From Schleiferilactobacillus perolens DSM 12744 (GTDB lineage: Bacteria > Bacillota > Bacilli > Lactobacillales > Lactobacillaceae): DNA of 64,000 nucleotides. Shown piece after piece: positions 1-9,740 of this stretch (within the stretch, counting starts at the first letter, position 1; every line of letters begins with the position of its first letter). The stretch spans positions 90,879 to 154,878 of the forward strand of contig NZ_AZEC01000002.1 in the NCBI RefSeq assembly GCF_001435585.1. Direction: 5' to 3'. A program made the translations under genes and the position numbers. The notes under the pieces were generated by a model. That model was not told the DNA's origin and did no database searches. It was given only the letters and a program-made list of their open reading frames with translations.

Positions 1-266
1 CTCATCACGCCAGAGAAAATAGAGAGTGCAGCGCCTCGGTTAGAAGCGTAGAGATAAGGGCCAGTAAGCAGAAAAACCGTACTTAGGTTTTTTGCTTACT
101 GGCCCTTATCTCCTAGCTTCTGGGGCGCAAAGCCCGTTTCAGTTCAACAGTCGTGCCAAAGCTACGCAATCTCCGACAAAATGGGCTTTGCTGTGGCACC
201 ACAGCCAGCAGGTTTCAAAATTTGGTCACAAGCCTCGTTGACCTAAAAAGCGACAATTGTGATTCG
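1..266. other. Structured non-coding region downstream of trmFO
   Basis: No plausible ORF with a ribosome binding site is seen here. The stretch holds three inverted repeats: a long palindrome at 31-128 (listed separately), a 9-bp pair at 127-135 and 183-191 (GCAAAGCCC / GGGCTTTGC), and a short hairpin at 190-205 (GCTGTGG / CCACAGC). Transcription from trmFO would run into it. It could hold the operon terminator, the leader of a gene beyond the window edge, or a small RNA; the sequence does not decide between these. Confidence 0.6.
42..121. repeat. Long near-perfect palindrome (36-37 bp arms)
   Basis: The left arm is 42-78 and the right arm 86-121, with a 7-base loop. The arms differ only by a three-base internal mismatch (GTA against TAG) and one inserted base. 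The pairing can be extended with gaps to 31-35 / 124-128 (GCGCC/GGCGC). The core arm contains GATAAGGGCCAGTAAGCA. A T-run occurs near the loop rather than after the stem, so this is not a textbook intrinsic terminator, although it sits where the topA-trmFO transcript would end. Confidence 0.8.
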
Positions 267-1598
267 TTATTTGGTCAAAGTGACTGGTTCCAGTGCAACA
301 GCTGCTTGGAAAGCGGCTAATGATTCCAGACCACGGCGGGCCATGGCTAAATTGCGTTCCCGTTTATCCCGCTCGCGGTGATCTAATTTAGGCATAATCC
401 CGTAATTCGCATTCATTGGTTGGAAATGATGGGGGTCTGCGTGGGTAATGTAGTGGGCCATTGCACCCACCTCTGTATCCGCTGGGAAAATCAGCGGTGG
501 CTGATCTTTAGCCAGGCGGGCGGCGTTAATACCAGCCACCATACCTGACGCTGCACTTTCCACATAGCCTTCCACACCGGTCATTTGGCCGGCAAAGAAC
601 AGGTCTGCACGTTTGACAGATTGATAAGTGGGTGTCAACACGACCGGCGCATTCATAAATGTATTTCGGTGCATTACACCATAGCGCACGATCGCGACAT
701 TCTCCAGCCCAGGAATCATGCGGAATACCCGCTTTTGCTCACCCCACTTGAGGTGTGTTTGAAAACCGACGATATTGTACAGACTGCCCACCGCGTTGTC
801 CTGGCGCAACTGCACCACGGCATAAGGCCGTTTACCCGTACGGGGATCTTCTAGACCGACTGGCTTCAGCGGACCGAATAGCATGGTCTTTTCGCCCCGC
901 TTCGCCATCACTTCAATGGGCATACAGCCATCAAAGAATTTTTCTTTTTCAAAATCGTGACTTTCGGCCACTTCGGCGTGAATCAACGCTTCGTAGAAAG
1001 CATGGAACTCTTCTTCCGTCATTGGGCAATTCAGATAATCCGCAGTGCCTTTATCGTAGCGCGACTTGCGATAGACCTTATCCATGTCGATGGATGCCTC
1101 ATCCAGGATTGGTGCGGCCGCATCATAAAAATATAAACCATCGTCACCATTCAAATTCTTAATGGCCGCCGCCAAACCGGGTGAGGTGAGCGGGCCAGTC
1201 GCCACTACCGTGATCCCCTCGGGAAAGTCAGTGAGTTCTTCCCGAATCACGGTGACATTGGGCATGGCAGTGAGTGCATCTGTAATTGCTTGGGAAAAGG
1301 GTTCCCGGTCAACTGCCAGTGCACCGCCAGCGGGAACGGCATGGGCGTCAGCCGACTGCATAATGAGTGAATGACACTGGCGCATTTCTTCTTTCAACAG
1401 GCCAACAGCATTAGTCAGCCCATTGGCGCGTAATGAATTCGTACAGACTAACTCGGCAAATTGACTGGTGTGGTGGGCTGGCGTTGATTTCACCGGCCGC
1501 ATTTCGTACAAATTCACCGGTACTCCTCGGCGGGCAATCTGCCACGCCGCTTCGGCACCGGCTAAACCGGCGCCCACGACATTGACTGTTTTGGGCAT
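267..1598 (-). CDS. trmFO: Methylenetetrahydrofolate-tRNA-(uracil-54-C5)-methyltransferase TrmFO
   Basis: Folate- and FAD-dependent enzyme that makes ribothymidine at U54 in the T-loop of tRNA. The 443-residue length fits the family. The N-terminus has the Rossmann FAD motif [10 protein letters not shown] at about residue 9. The family's two active-site cysteines are visible, C52 in ELVCTNSLR and C225 in [11 protein letters not shown] start at the ATG at 1598, eight bases after GAGGAG, rather than an in-frame GTG three codons upstream that overlaps this site. It lies 26 bp after topA in the same direction, the order known from Bacillus and lactobacilli. Confidence 0.96.
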   Translation of the reverse strand: MPKTVNVVGAGLAGAEAAWQIARRGVPVNLYEMRPVKSTPAHHTSQFAELVCTNSLRANGLTNAVGLLKEEMRQCHSLIMQSADAHAVPAGGALAVDREPFSQAITDALTAMPNVTVIREELTDFPEGITVVATGPLTSPGLAAAIKNLNGDDGLYFYDAAAPILDEASIDMDKVYRKSRYDKGTADYLNCPMTEEEFHAFYEALIHAEVAESHDFEKEKFFDGCMPIEVMAKRGEKTMLFGPLKPVGLEDPRTGKRPYAVVQLRQDNAVGSLYNIVGFQTHLKWGEQKRVFRMIPGLENVAIVRYGVMHRNTFMNAPVVLTPTYQSVKRADLFFAGQMTGVEGYVESAASGMVAGINAARLAKDQPPLIFPADTEVGAMAHYITHADPHHFQPMNANYGIMPKLDHRERDKRERNLAMARRGLESLAAFQAAVALEPVTLTK

Positions 1599-1624
1599 AA
1601 CCCTCACTCCTCAAACACACATTT

Positions 1625-3697
1625 TTATTTTTGGATTGGTTCGTCGTAATCCCCATTGGGACATTGTACTTGACGGCCGCCTTTGACCTTTTTTTCTACC
1701 AGGAAGTGACCGCATACGGGGCAATCCCGGCCGACGGGTTTGTCCCAAGAGACAAAGTCACACGCCGGATAGCGAGAACAACCATAAAACAACCGGTTTC
1801 GCTTGGACTTGCGTTCTACCACTTGACCAATCCCGCACTTGGGACAAATTACCCCAATTTCTTTCACGATCGGTTTAGTGTTGCGGCAGTTGGGGAAGCG
1901 GCTGCAGGCATAAAATTTACCGTACCGGCCCAATTTCACGACCATTGGTGCGCCACAGATATCACAATTAAAGCCAGCGGGTTCGTCTTTGATCTGCACC
2001 TTTTGAATCTTTTCCTCGGCGGAGTCAATTTCCTTGGCGAAGGGTTGGTAATACTGATCCACGACCTTGACCCAATTTTCCGCACCGGTTTCGACTTCGT
2101 CCAGTTCATCCTCCAGCTTCGCCGTGAAATCAATATTCACGATATCCGGGAAGAACTCGCTGATCAATGTATTGACGATCTCTCCTAATTCAGTAGGCTC
2201 GAAACTCTTTCCGTTCAGCTTAACGTAATAGCGCTTCTGAATTGTATCGATGGTCGGTGAATACGTCGACGGACGACCCACGCCGTTTTCTTCCAGCGCC
2301 TTGACCAGGCTGGCTTCGGTGAACCGAGCCGGCGGCTGAGTGAAGTGTTGAGCCGGGTCGGTCTTCTTCAAAAGTACTTCGTCGCCTTCATTTAATTCTG
2401 GGAGCAGCTTGTCCTTAGTCTCGTCACCAGTTTGAACATAAAGCTTGGTGAACCCGGCAAACTTAGTACGGGACCCCGTGGCACGGAATTGAACGCCATT
2501 TTGAACCATGTCAGCAGTGATCGTGTCATAGACCGCGGGGGTCATTTGGCTGGCCACAAAGCGGGACCAGATCAGGCTGTATAACCGCATTTGATCCCGG
2601 CTTAATACACTCTCTAAACTTTTCGGAGTCCGCATAACACTGGACGGCCGGATAGCTTCATGGGCATCTTGAGCGAATTCTTGCTGTTTCTTCTTCTGGA
2701 CCTTCACTGCTGCAAAGTCGGCCCCGTAATTTTCATGAATGAACTCGGATGCCTCGTGTTTTGCGACCGTGGCAATCCGGGTAGAGTCAGTCCGCATATA
2801 GGTAATTAACCCGACCGTGCCTTGTTTGCCGCCTAAGTTGATACCCTCGTATAACTGCTGAGCAATCATCATGGTTTTTCGCGTTTTATAATTTAACCGG
2901 CGGTTGGCTTCCTGTTGCAAGGAACTGGTGGTAAATGGTGCTGCTGGGAATCGTTTACGTTCCCGCTTGGCAACTTTGGTTACGGCAAAGGGCTTTTTCT
3001 TATCGATTTTTTGCAGCACTTTTTGCACATCATCGTTGTTTTTAAGGGCTTTCTTTTTACCGTTTTCGCCATAAAAAGAAGAACTGAAAGTTTCCTTCCC
3101 CTTCTGCATCTCGCCATCGATTGTCCAATATTCTTCTGGCACAAACGCTTTGATCTCATTTTCGCGATCAATGACCAGCTTCAACGCGACTGACTGCACC
3201 CGACCGGCACTAAGCCCTTTTTTGACCTTTTTCCAAAGGATCGGAGAAATTGAATATCCCACTAACCGGTCCAAAATTCGCCGGGCCTGCTGTGCATCGA
3301 CAAGTTTCATGTCAATGCTACGGGGATCCTTGAATGCATTTTTGACGGTATCTTTTGTGATTTCATTAAAGACGACCCGATTTTTGTCCTTGGGATCAAG
3401 ATTTAAAATATGGGAAACATGCCAAGCTATGGCTTCCCCTTCCCGGTCTGGATCGGCCGCCAGATAAATATTGTCAGCCTTTTTTGCTTCTTTCTTCAAA
3501 TCTTTGATCACGTCGCCCTTGCCGCGGATTGAAATATATTTTGGTGTGTAGTTATTTTCAATATCGACCCCCATCTGACTGCGGGGAAGATCACGGATAT
3601 GGCCTAAAGAAGCCACGACCCGGTAATTTCTGCCTAAATATTTTTCAATTGTTTTAGCTTTGGCAGGCGATTCAACGATCACGAGATTCTTAGCCAA
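1625..3697 (-). CDS. topA: DNA topoisomerase I (type IA)
   Basis: Relaxes negatively supercoiled DNA by single-strand passage. The 690 residues show the Toprim domain at the N-terminus (E9, then DPDRE with D82 and D84), the strand-cleaving tyrosine at about Y300 in [11 protein letters not shown], and three C-terminal zinc-ribbon-like units. The first two have four cysteines each (CDIC...CSRFPNC and CPKC...CSRYPAC); the third (CPVC...QCPNGD) has only three. The start is TTG, eight bases after GGAAG; no ATG is placed better. It has its own promoter at 3748-3775 and is followed by trmFO. Confidence 0.97.
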   Translation of the reverse strand: MAKNLVIVESPAKAKTIEKYLGRNYRVVASLGHIRDLPRSQMGVDIENNYTPKYISIRGKGDVIKDLKKEAKKADNIYLAADPDREGEAIAWHVSHILNLDPKDKNRVVFNEITKDTVKNAFKDPRSIDMKLVDAQQARRILDRLVGYSISPILWKKVKKGLSAGRVQSVALKLVIDRENEIKAFVPEEYWTIDGEMQKGKETFSSSFYGENGKKKALKNNDDVQKVLQKIDKKKPFAVTKVAKRERKRFPAAPFTTSSLQQEANRRLNYKTRKTMMIAQQLYEGINLGGKQGTVGLITYMRTDSTRIATVAKHEASEFIHENYGADFAAVKVQKKKQQEFAQDAHEAIRPSSVMRTPKSLESVLSRDQMRLYSLIWSRFVASQMTPAVYDTITADMVQNGVQFRATGSRTKFAGFTKLYVQTGDETKDKLLPELNEGDEVLLKKTDPAQHFTQPPARFTEASLVKALEENGVGRPSTYSPTIDTIQKRYYVKLNGKSFEPTELGEIVNTLISEFFPDIVNIDFTAKLEDELDEVETGAENWVKVVDQYYQPFAKEIDSAEEKIQKVQIKDEPAGFNCDICGAPMVVKLGRYGKFYACSRFPNCRNTKPIVKEIGVICPKCGIGQVVERKSKRNRLFYGCSRYPACDFVSWDKPVGRDCPVCGHFLVEKKVKGGRQVQCPNGDYDEPIQK

Positions 3698-3747
3698 TCA
3701 CAAAACTTCCTTCCATTAAGTACATCACGAGGTAAATCGTAACATAC

Positions 3748-3775
3748 TTTATAGTAGCGAGGATGGAAATGTCAA
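3748..3775 (-). promoter_or_regulatory. Candidate sigma-A promoter of topA
   Basis: On the minus strand a perfect -35 TTGACA (3770-3775) is followed after 16 bases by TATAAA (3748-3753), about 50 bp upstream of the topA start. It separates topA-trmFO from the dprA transcript upstream. Confidence 0.65.
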
Positions 3776-3817
3776 ATGCGGTTTCTAATCGATTGAAGTA
3801 AACTGGCTTTATTTCGG

Positions 3818-4684
3818 CTAGAAAAACCGGTTCGGTAACTGACTCAAGACGTCTGCTGCCGTGTTCACGGGGACTGCCCCATCAGCAATGAGCGCATTGC
3901 ATCCTGCCGAGAGCGGATCGTTAATTCGGCCGGGGACTGCGCCCACGGTACGGTTACTTTCCTGGGCCAAGCTGGCCGTGATTAAACTGCCGCTGCGCAA
4001 GCGCGCTTCGACGACCAGCAGCAAGTGGCTTAAACCGGCAATGATCCGGTTACGTTGGGGAAATTGAAACTGTCGCGGCGGTGTTTCTGGCGGAAAGGGA
4101 CTGATCACCAGCTGCTCCTGCATCAACTGGTGCTGCAGTGCAGCATGGTGATGGGGATATACGTGGTTCAGCCCGTTACCCAATACACCAATCGTCTTGC
4201 CACCCGTCATACAGGTTAGCTGATGGGCTAAGCCATCGATTCCCTGGGCCAAACCGGAGACAATGACGACATCTTCTCGGCATATGTGGGGAACGATTTG
4301 ACGGGTGGCTTGACGACCATACACGGAGCAGGTGCGTGTCCCGACCACACCCACAGCCATCTGCTGCAAAAGTGCGACATGACCGCTGCAGTGCAACACG
4401 GCGGGTGGATCATAAATTTGTATTAACCGCTCTGGATATTCTGAATCCAAGACCGTGATTAAGCGGGTCCCCGCCTTGATCATGAATTTTTGCCGATTTG
4501 TTAACACCCCGCGTAAGACGGCATGCTGCATGGCGGCCTTGTCTGCTGAAATTCGCCGCTGGGAAAATTGCAACCAGTATGACCAATTGGCAAAATCGGC
4601 TTCATGACGGGCCAACAGCAGCAGCTGGTAATTGGTAAATACTCCGGATAAAAATAATTGACCCAAACAAGTGCGACTATTCAA
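3818..4684 (-). CDS. dprA: DNA processing protein DprA (Smf)
   Basis: Loads RecA on incoming single-stranded DNA during natural transformation. The 288 residues hold the DprA Rossmann-like fold: GVVGTRTCSVYG around residue 112, SGLAQGIDGLAHQ, GVLGNGLNHVYP and FPQRNRIIAGLS. The C-terminal winged-helix extension of longer homologues is missing, as in many Firmicutes. The start is TTG, six bases after GGGAGGGA. The gene is 55 bp after rnhB, with a perfect palindrome just before the ribosome binding site (4698-4724). Its presence suggests transformation capacity now or in the past. Confidence 0.95.
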   Translation of the reverse strand: MNSRTCLGQLFLSGVFTNYQLLLLARHEADFANWSYWLQFSQRRISADKAAMQHAVLRGVLTNRQKFMIKAGTRLITVLDSEYPERLIQIYDPPAVLHCSGHVALLQQMAVGVVGTRTCSVYGRQATRQIVPHICREDVVIVSGLAQGIDGLAHQLTCMTGGKTIGVLGNGLNHVYPHHHAALQHQLMQEQLVISPFPPETPPRQFQFPQRNRIIAGLSHLLLVVEARLRSGSLITASLAQESNRTVGAVPGRINDPLSAGCNALIADGAVPVNTAADVLSQLPNRFF

Positions 4685-4697
4685 AAAAGATCCCTCC

Positions 4698-4724
4698 CGT
4701 AATATATCTCACCAATATATTACG
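4698..4724. promoter_or_regulatory. Perfect 10-bp palindrome upstream of the dprA ribosome binding site
   Basis: CGTAATATAT (4698-4707) and its exact complement (4715-4724) are separated by a 7-base loop. The palindrome lies between rnhB and dprA and abuts the dprA GGGAGGGA site. It could be an operator or an RNA hairpin limiting dprA translation; I do not recognise it as a known competence box. Confidence 0.55.
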
Positions 4725-4739
4725 CAAGAAATCTTCAAA

Positions 4740-5519
4740 TTAGTGACGGTTTTTAAGCGCTAATTGGACAGGGGAAAACGAGCGCCGGTGAATCGGAGTG
4801 GCTCCCAGCCGTTGCAAACCGGCCAAATGTTCAGCGGTGCCGTATCCTGCGTTATGGGCGAATCCATAACCGGGATAAACTCGATCATACGTTTCCATCA
4901 ACCGATCCCGGGCCACTTTAGCCACAATACTCGCCGCCCCAATGCTGATGGACCGGGCATCACCCTTGATCAGCTTTTGCTGCGGCAGGGCCACTGGTAC
5001 CGTCATTGCATCAACCAATAAAAAGTCTGGTTGCTGCCACAGGGCATGAACCGCCCGACCCATGGCAATTTCCGTGGCATGATAAATATTATCCGTATCA
5101 ATTTCTGCCGGCGTGGCAATTCCCAAAGCCACATCCACGGCGACATTCATGATTTGACTAAATAAGGCCAGACGTTTTTTGGCGGACAACTGTTTGGAAT
5201 CGTTCACTTCCCATAACGCTGCATCGTGGGGTAATACGACAGCGGCGGTGACCACCGGTCCGGCCAGCGGTCCCCGCCCAACTTCATCGATTCCCGCAAT
5301 GGCTGAATATTTTGGCCACAATTGGTGCTCAAAGTGTAGGCGCTGTTCATAAGCAGAATGGACGCGGCCGATTTTTTGCTGGTGGCGCTGATAACGCTGA
5401 TATAGTTTCTGCGCACCTACTCGGGGATCAGCAGCCAACGCTGTCACTTGCTGGGCTGTCAGCGTACCAGCCAAAAGACGCTCTCGGATCGTTGCGAGAG
5501 CCGGTCGCTTATTGTCCAT
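4740..5519 (-). CDS. rnhB: Ribonuclease HII
   Basis: Cleaves the RNA strand of RNA-DNA hybrids and single ribonucleotides in DNA. The 259-residue product has an N-terminal extension typical of Gram-positive RNase HII, then the active-site segment GIDEVGRGPLAGPV, a second acidic residue in LLVDAMTV, and the conserved SIGAASIVAKV. I chose the ATG at 5519, which has GAGGTG upstream and overlaps the last 11 bases of rbgA, suggesting translational coupling. An in-frame start 27 codons upstream would lie within rbgA without a ribosome site. Confidence 0.96.
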   Translation of the reverse strand: MDNKRPALATIRERLLAGTLTAQQVTALAADPRVGAQKLYQRYQRHQQKIGRVHSAYEQRLHFEHQLWPKYSAIAGIDEVGRGPLAGPVVTAAVVLPHDAALWEVNDSKQLSAKKRLALFSQIMNVAVDVALGIATPAEIDTDNIYHATEIAMGRAVHALWQQPDFLLVDAMTVPVALPQQKLIKGDARSISIGAASIVAKVARDRLMETYDRVYPGYGFAHNAGYGTAEHLAGLQRLGATPIHRRSFSPVQLALKNRH

Positions 5520-6357
5520 CGGCGGGCACCTCGTCCCACGTAAAGCGGCCCAACCGGCCCTTGCGAACATCATTGATGATTGCCCAACTGGTCCGTTCAT
5601 AATCGTCCCGGAAGCCCAGATGCGCCGTCATTTGCATGAGCAAATCTGGGCCGGCCAGTTGTAATTCCGCCGGCGTCACATGATAAAACTTGGTTAATTC
5701 ATCCTGTGCCTGGTGGCTTAACTGTTTCAGGGCAAACAGAGCCACGTCATCCGGGTGGAAAAGTGTATCTTTGATCGCCCCAGTCAATGCCAGTTTGGTA
5801 CCCACTAAGGGATCCTCAAACTTGGGCCATAGAATGCCCGGTGTATCCAGTAGCATAATATCGGCATTGGTTTTAATCCACTGTTGGGCTCGGGTGACCC
5901 CCGGCGTGTTCCCAGCTTGGGCAATGTTGCGCTGAGCCAGCCGGTTTAAAATGGTGGATTTTCCCACGTTGGGAATACCAATACACATGGCGCGCAACAG
6001 GACCTGGCGAACGCCCCTGTCCTTTTGCTTTGCGACATACTCTGCTAATTCGGCCCGGGTAGCCTGGGCGATTTGGTTAATGCCTTTGGTATGTTGGGCA
6101 TCGATCGCAATGGCCGGTAACTGGTGGGCCGCATAATAATCAATCCATGCCCGGGTAGCCGCGGGATCAGCCAAATCTGCTTTATTTAAGATAATCAGCC
6201 GCTTTTTACCCTGACCAATTTCATCCAGCAATGGGTTGCGGGATGATTCCGGAATACGGGCATCGACAATTTCGTAAATAATATCCACTTGCTTGAGGGC
6301 TTCACTTACTTCTCGCCGAGCCTTGGCCATATGGCCGGGATACCATTGAATCGCCAT
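5509..6357 (-). CDS. rbgA: Ribosome biogenesis GTPase YlqF/RbgA
   Basis: GTPase needed for late assembly of the 50S subunit. The 282 residues show the circularly permuted G-domain order: ILNKADL (G4) precedes GIPNVGKST (G1), with LLDTPGIL (G3) after it. The start MAIQWYPGHM is characteristic of the family. AAGGAG lies nine bases before the ATG. It begins 19 bp after the S41 protease gene and overlaps rnhB by 11 bp; the rbgA-rnhB pairing is conserved in Bacilli. Confidence 0.97.
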   Translation of the reverse strand: MAIQWYPGHMAKARREVSEALKQVDIIYEIVDARIPESSRNPLLDEIGQGKKRLIILNKADLADPAATRAWIDYYAAHQLPAIAIDAQHTKGINQIAQATRAELAEYVAKQKDRGVRQVLLRAMCIGIPNVGKSTILNRLAQRNIAQAGNTPGVTRAQQWIKTNADIMLLDTPGILWPKFEDPLVGTKLALTGAIKDTLFHPDDVALFALKQLSHQAQDELTKFYHVTPAELQLAGPDLLMQMTAHLGFRDDYERTSWAIINDVRKGRLGRFTWDEVPADGQ

Positions 6358-6376
6358 GACGCATCGCTCCTTATCA

Positions 6377-7882
6377 TTATTTGGCGGCTGCCGTTTGCAC
6401 AGCCTTCGTCATCATCGGATCACTCTTTTGAGCCTGATCGTAAACATAGTTATTCAGGGCCGTCTTCGTTGCCGCGTCCAATTTTCCTGTGACTGTCACA
6501 TGCTGACTTGTTTGGAAATTACAAACTGCCGTTTGAGTCGCACCATCAAAATAACCGGAGACTTCAGTCAACTTGGCACCAGCCAAATTCAGGATCTTTT
6601 GTGCAGTTTTGACATCCGTGGCGACATCGCCAAGCTTGTTGACTTTCTTGCTGTTGAGCAGCGGCCATGATGCAAATTCCGGGTAGGCCACTTTGACATC
6701 GGGAGTGAGTCCCTTCTTGTTGATCCAAGTGCCATTGGGGGTTAACCACTTATTGGTGGTAATTTTGACTTCAGCTCCGCCGCTTAGATTCGTCAACGTT
6801 TGGACTGTTCCTTTACCGTAAGACTTTTCTCCCACCAAAGCGCTGTGGCGAGATTGTTGAATTGCGGCGGCAAAGATTTCAGAAGCAGAGGCACTGCCCG
6901 AATCGATGAGAACAGCCACTGGTTCGGTCACTTTAAAGCCATCATCATATTCTTTGCCGGCCGTGAAGATTTGCGGCTTGCCGGTACGCCCCTGAACCTG
7001 CATGATCCGCTGACCATCCTTGAGAAACATACTAGCGGTTGACAGAGCTTGGGGCAGTAATCCACCGGGATTTTGGCGCAAATCAATCACAAAAGAACGC
7101 GCGCCCTTTGTCCGCAATGACTTAATGGCCTTCTCCAGTTCTGTGTTTGTTTTGTTGGAGAATTGCGAAATGGCGATCACACCCACCTGCTTATTCTGAG
7201 TGCTCAGCTGTGAAGATACGCTGGTCAACGGGACCACGCCGCGCTCTACCGTGATGTCAAAGGTTGTGTCGCCGCGCTTAATATTCAATGACACCTTGGT
7301 GCCCTTCTTGCCGCGAATCGTATTGGAAGCTTTGGTGGTGGACCAGCCTTGAGTACTCTTACCATTGATCGACATGATCACATCATGAGCCTTCAAACCG
7401 GCCTTATCCGCCGGTGAATCTTTAATTGGCGAAACGATTTCGATATGGTTGTCACCTTGACTGATTTCAGCGCCGATCCCTTCAAAGGACCCGGTCATGG
7501 TGGTATTCAGCTCCGTGGCGTCATCACCGGCTAAGTATTGTGAAAAAGGATCGTCCAAGGCCTTCACCATGCCATTAATGGCGCCGTTCATCAATTTCGT
7601 ATCACTGGTGGTCTCAAAGTAATTTTCTTTGATGTCACCATACACCTTCAGCAAGTCACGGAACGAATTGGGCACATAGGTAATCGCATTTTTGGCTGCG
7701 GCCTGTTGTTGTTGCTGCACATAAAGTGCGCCTACGCCAACAGTGCCGCCCACACCGATCAGCAACGAAGCAGCCCCCGTAATAATGACCGTGCGCAACC
7801 GATATTTGTAAGGTGCAGCGGTTTTTTTCTTTGTTGCAGATTCTGGATCTGTTTCTTGGGACGAATTTTTATTCTGTGCCAT
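6377..7882 (-). CDS. S41 family C-terminal processing protease (CtpA type), with peptidoglycan-binding domain
   Basis: Membrane-anchored serine protease facing the outside. Over 501 residues: a short charged cytoplasmic tail, one transmembrane segment at about 30-55, a PDZ domain at roughly 115-200 (VSPIKDSPADKAGLKAHDVI), and the S41 catalytic core with the Ser in SGSASASEIF (about 331) and the Lys in GEKSYGKGT (about 356). A C-terminal peptidoglycan-binding-1-like repeat at about 415-475 (GYFDGATQTAVCNFQ) probably tethers it to the wall. GAGGAG precedes the ATG. It leads into rbgA with a 19-bp gap. The substrate is not evident. Confidence 0.94.
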   Translation of the reverse strand: MAQNKNSSQETDPESATKKKTAAPYKYRLRTVIITGAASLLIGVGGTVGVGALYVQQQQQAAAKNAITYVPNSFRDLLKVYGDIKENYFETTSDTKLMNGAINGMVKALDDPFSQYLAGDDATELNTTMTGSFEGIGAEISQGDNHIEIVSPIKDSPADKAGLKAHDVIMSINGKSTQGWSTTKASNTIRGKKGTKVSLNIKRGDTTFDITVERGVVPLTSVSSQLSTQNKQVGVIAISQFSNKTNTELEKAIKSLRTKGARSFVIDLRQNPGGLLPQALSTASMFLKDGQRIMQVQGRTGKPQIFTAGKEYDDGFKVTEPVAVLIDSGSASASEIFAAAIQQSRHSALVGEKSYGKGTVQTLTNLSGGAEVKITTNKWLTPNGTWINKKGLTPDVKVAYPEFASWPLLNSKKVNKLGDVATDVKTAQKILNLAGAKLTEVSGYFDGATQTAVCNFQTSQHVTVTGKLDAATKTALNNYVYDQAQKSDPMMTKAVQTAAAK

Positions 7883-7905
7883 GAATGGATTGACTCCTCA
7901 ATATG

Positions 7906-8142
7906 TCAGTGATGGGTACTCTGTTCTTCATACTTGCGAAACGCATCATCAAAAATCGTCATCGATGCCAAGTAACCGCCATTTAATTCCAAATAGTCAG
8001 AAATTTCTTCGTAGTCTTGACTCTGTTTTGGAAAAGACTGATCAAAGAAAGCATTATTTGCAAAATGAGCAATATCATCGGTGGCTTCCTCGTTGCGCTG
8101 GGTCATCAGCCACGCATAAAAACTGCGAAAACGTTGGGCCAT
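7906..8142 (-). CDS. YozE family (UPF0346) SAM-like protein
   Basis: Small 78-residue acidic protein beginning MAQRFRSFYAWL, with the SFYAWLMTQR and DDAFRKYE segments that mark the YozE/UPF0346 family of small helical proteins. The biochemical role of the family is not established. GGAG lies seven bases before the ATG at 8142; the longer in-frame reading would run into ypmS. It sits between ypmS and the S41 protease gene, 23 bp from each. Confidence 0.88.
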   Translation of the reverse strand: MAQRFRSFYAWLMTQRNEEATDDIAHFANNAFFDQSFPKQSQDYEEISDYLELNGGYLASMTIFDDAFRKYEEQSTHH

Positions 8143-8164
8143 TACTTTTCTCCTTCCGCTGTGA

Positions 8165-8791
8165 CTAGTCCGGCAGGTACACATTGAATACAAATTGGTT
8201 CCCGGCAAAATCTAATCGCTTGGCGGTGATTTGGAAGCCGGTGGTGGTCTTAAATCGGGTCAGGTGCAGCATGATGGACTCATCCTTGCTATTCACCGTG
8301 ATCCAAGCCGGTAATTTATAGGCGCTGCGAATGTAACCCATGACAAAGTTAACGGGCACATTGAGCGCACCGATTGCCAATTGTTTGGCGCGCAGCTGGA
8401 CATCTCCATTGTTTTGGACATACGCGTTCATGACCAAATTAAATTGAATTGAACTGCCTAGAAACTTCACCGTGCCCACGAGCAAGACACTGTTCTCCTC
8501 AACCCGAAATTGATACTTAATTTTGCTATCTTTCAAGTATTGATTTAAATAGTGTTGGGTGAGTTGGTTCACCTGTTGCCGCGTCAATGAAACAGTCAGC
8601 GAAGGTGCCCCTTCGACTTTGCTGGCCTTGGGAGCATTCGTCGGGGTAGAAAAGACGCGCGCACTGATAAATATCCCAGAGCCTAAAATGATCCCTAATA
8701 AAATTAAAAACGCCCACCGCCAAGGATTGTGGTGTTTGCGCTGGGGAAGTTTGGTGGTTCTTATCTTTTTAGTTTGTTTACCCTCTTGCAC
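8165..8791 (-). CDS. YpmS family (DUF2140) membrane protein
   Basis: 208-residue protein with a basic N-terminus, one transmembrane helix at about 26-46 and an extracellular beta-rich domain, matching the DUF2140/YpmS family next to YpmR-like hydrolases in Bacilli. The start is GTG at 8791 with a weak purine-rich site (GGCAGGG). It begins 19 bp after the SGNH hydrolase gene, so the two are probably co-transcribed and may work together at the cell surface. The function is unknown. Confidence 0.85.
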   Translation of the reverse strand: MQEGKQTKKIRTTKLPQRKHHNPWRWAFLILLGIILGSGIFISARVFSTPTNAPKASKVEGAPSLTVSLTRQQVNQLTQHYLNQYLKDSKIKYQFRVEENSVLLVGTVKFLGSSIQFNLVMNAYVQNNGDVQLRAKQLAIGALNVPVNFVMGYIRSAYKLPAWITVNSKDESIMLHLTRFKTTTGFQITAKRLDFAGNQFVFNVYLPD

Positions 8792-8810
8792 TGCCCTGCC
8801 TACTTTCTGA

Positions 8811-9686
8811 TTATTTTACAGCCCACTGGTTTTTCGTTTTCATCAACACTTTCATTAATTGGTCCGTCATCCGCCCATAGCCGATGTGGTTGGGATGGAA
8901 ATGATCGCTGGTCGACAAATACGGGTTCGTGGTGTCGTTGGCCGCAATTTGCTCTTGCAGTGATCGACTACTGTTAATCTTGCCGCTTTTCGCCACTGTA
9001 CCGTCGCCCTTTGTGAGAACCGAATCCACATCGACATAATACACATTGGGTAATCTCTTAACCATGGCCTTCGTGCGATCGTTGAACCCATGCATAATCG
9101 TTTGCATTTGGGTCACTTGGCTGAAGTACACATAAAATGGATTGTAAACTCCCAGAATGTAAATTGGGACCTGCGGGTTCCACGTCCGTAATAGATCCAC
9201 CAGGCTGGCCATATTATGGGCAAAAGTATCCTCGCCTTTAGTCACATCTTTAGTGGCTAAATTCATCCCATTTTGCATCAACACATGCATTAGGTCATTT
9301 CCGCCAGCAGTGATGGTAATGAAATTGGCTTTTTTAACATTCTTTTCAATGTTGGCCTGTTTCTTCACGCGGGTTAAGATTTGACCGGCGGTATCCCCCG
9401 GATGCCCAAAGTTAACGCTGTTGACGTGGTAGTCAGCGTCATCTTGTAATTGTTGCACTGTTTGCCCGACATAGCCACCTTGGTTGGCCTCATCACCGGT
9501 TCCATAAGTCAGTGAATCACCGATAGCCACCATCTGCAATGTTTTGCCGGCAGGGGCAGTCTGGCCTTGGGCAGTGACATTGCCAAAATCAGCAGCCGGA
9601 ACGAGTTGGAGCCACGCAACACTCACCAAAAGCGTCACGAGGGCGACCACGCCAATATTGAGCAGCCACCGAAAAACCTTGTTCAT
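8811..9686 (-). CDS. SGNH/GDSL family hydrolase (YpmR-like)
   Basis: 291-residue putative esterase or lipase, probably outside the membrane: hydrophobic helix at about 8-28 with no lipobox. SGNH blocks are clear: block I AIGDSLTYG with Ser58, block III TAGGNDLMHV, and the C-terminal DHFHPN with the catalytic Asp/His pair. AAAGGAG lies before the ATG. It is the first gene of a packed run ending at dprA. The substrate is not predictable; acyl groups on wall or lipid are possible. Confidence 0.92.
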   Translation of the reverse strand: MNKVFRWLLNIGVVALVTLLVSVAWLQLVPAADFGNVTAQGQTAPAGKTLQMVAIGDSLTYGTGDEANQGGYVGQTVQQLQDDADYHVNSVNFGHPGDTAGQILTRVKKQANIEKNVKKANFITITAGGNDLMHVLMQNGMNLATKDVTKGEDTFAHNMASLVDLLRTWNPQVPIYILGVYNPFYVYFSQVTQMQTIMHGFNDRTKAMVKRLPNVYYVDVDSVLTKGDGTVAKSGKINSSRSLQEQIAANDTTNPYLSTSDHFHPNHIGYGRMTDQLMKVLMKTKNQWAVK

Positions 9687-9740
9687 GTATATTGCTCCTT
9701 TAATCTTTGACTAAGAATTATCAATATCATCAGATGACGC

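Noticed and set aside
1631-2188. Plus-strand ORF of 185 residues opposite topA
   Set aside because: Antisense shadow; the zinc-ribbon part of topA explains the lack of stops.
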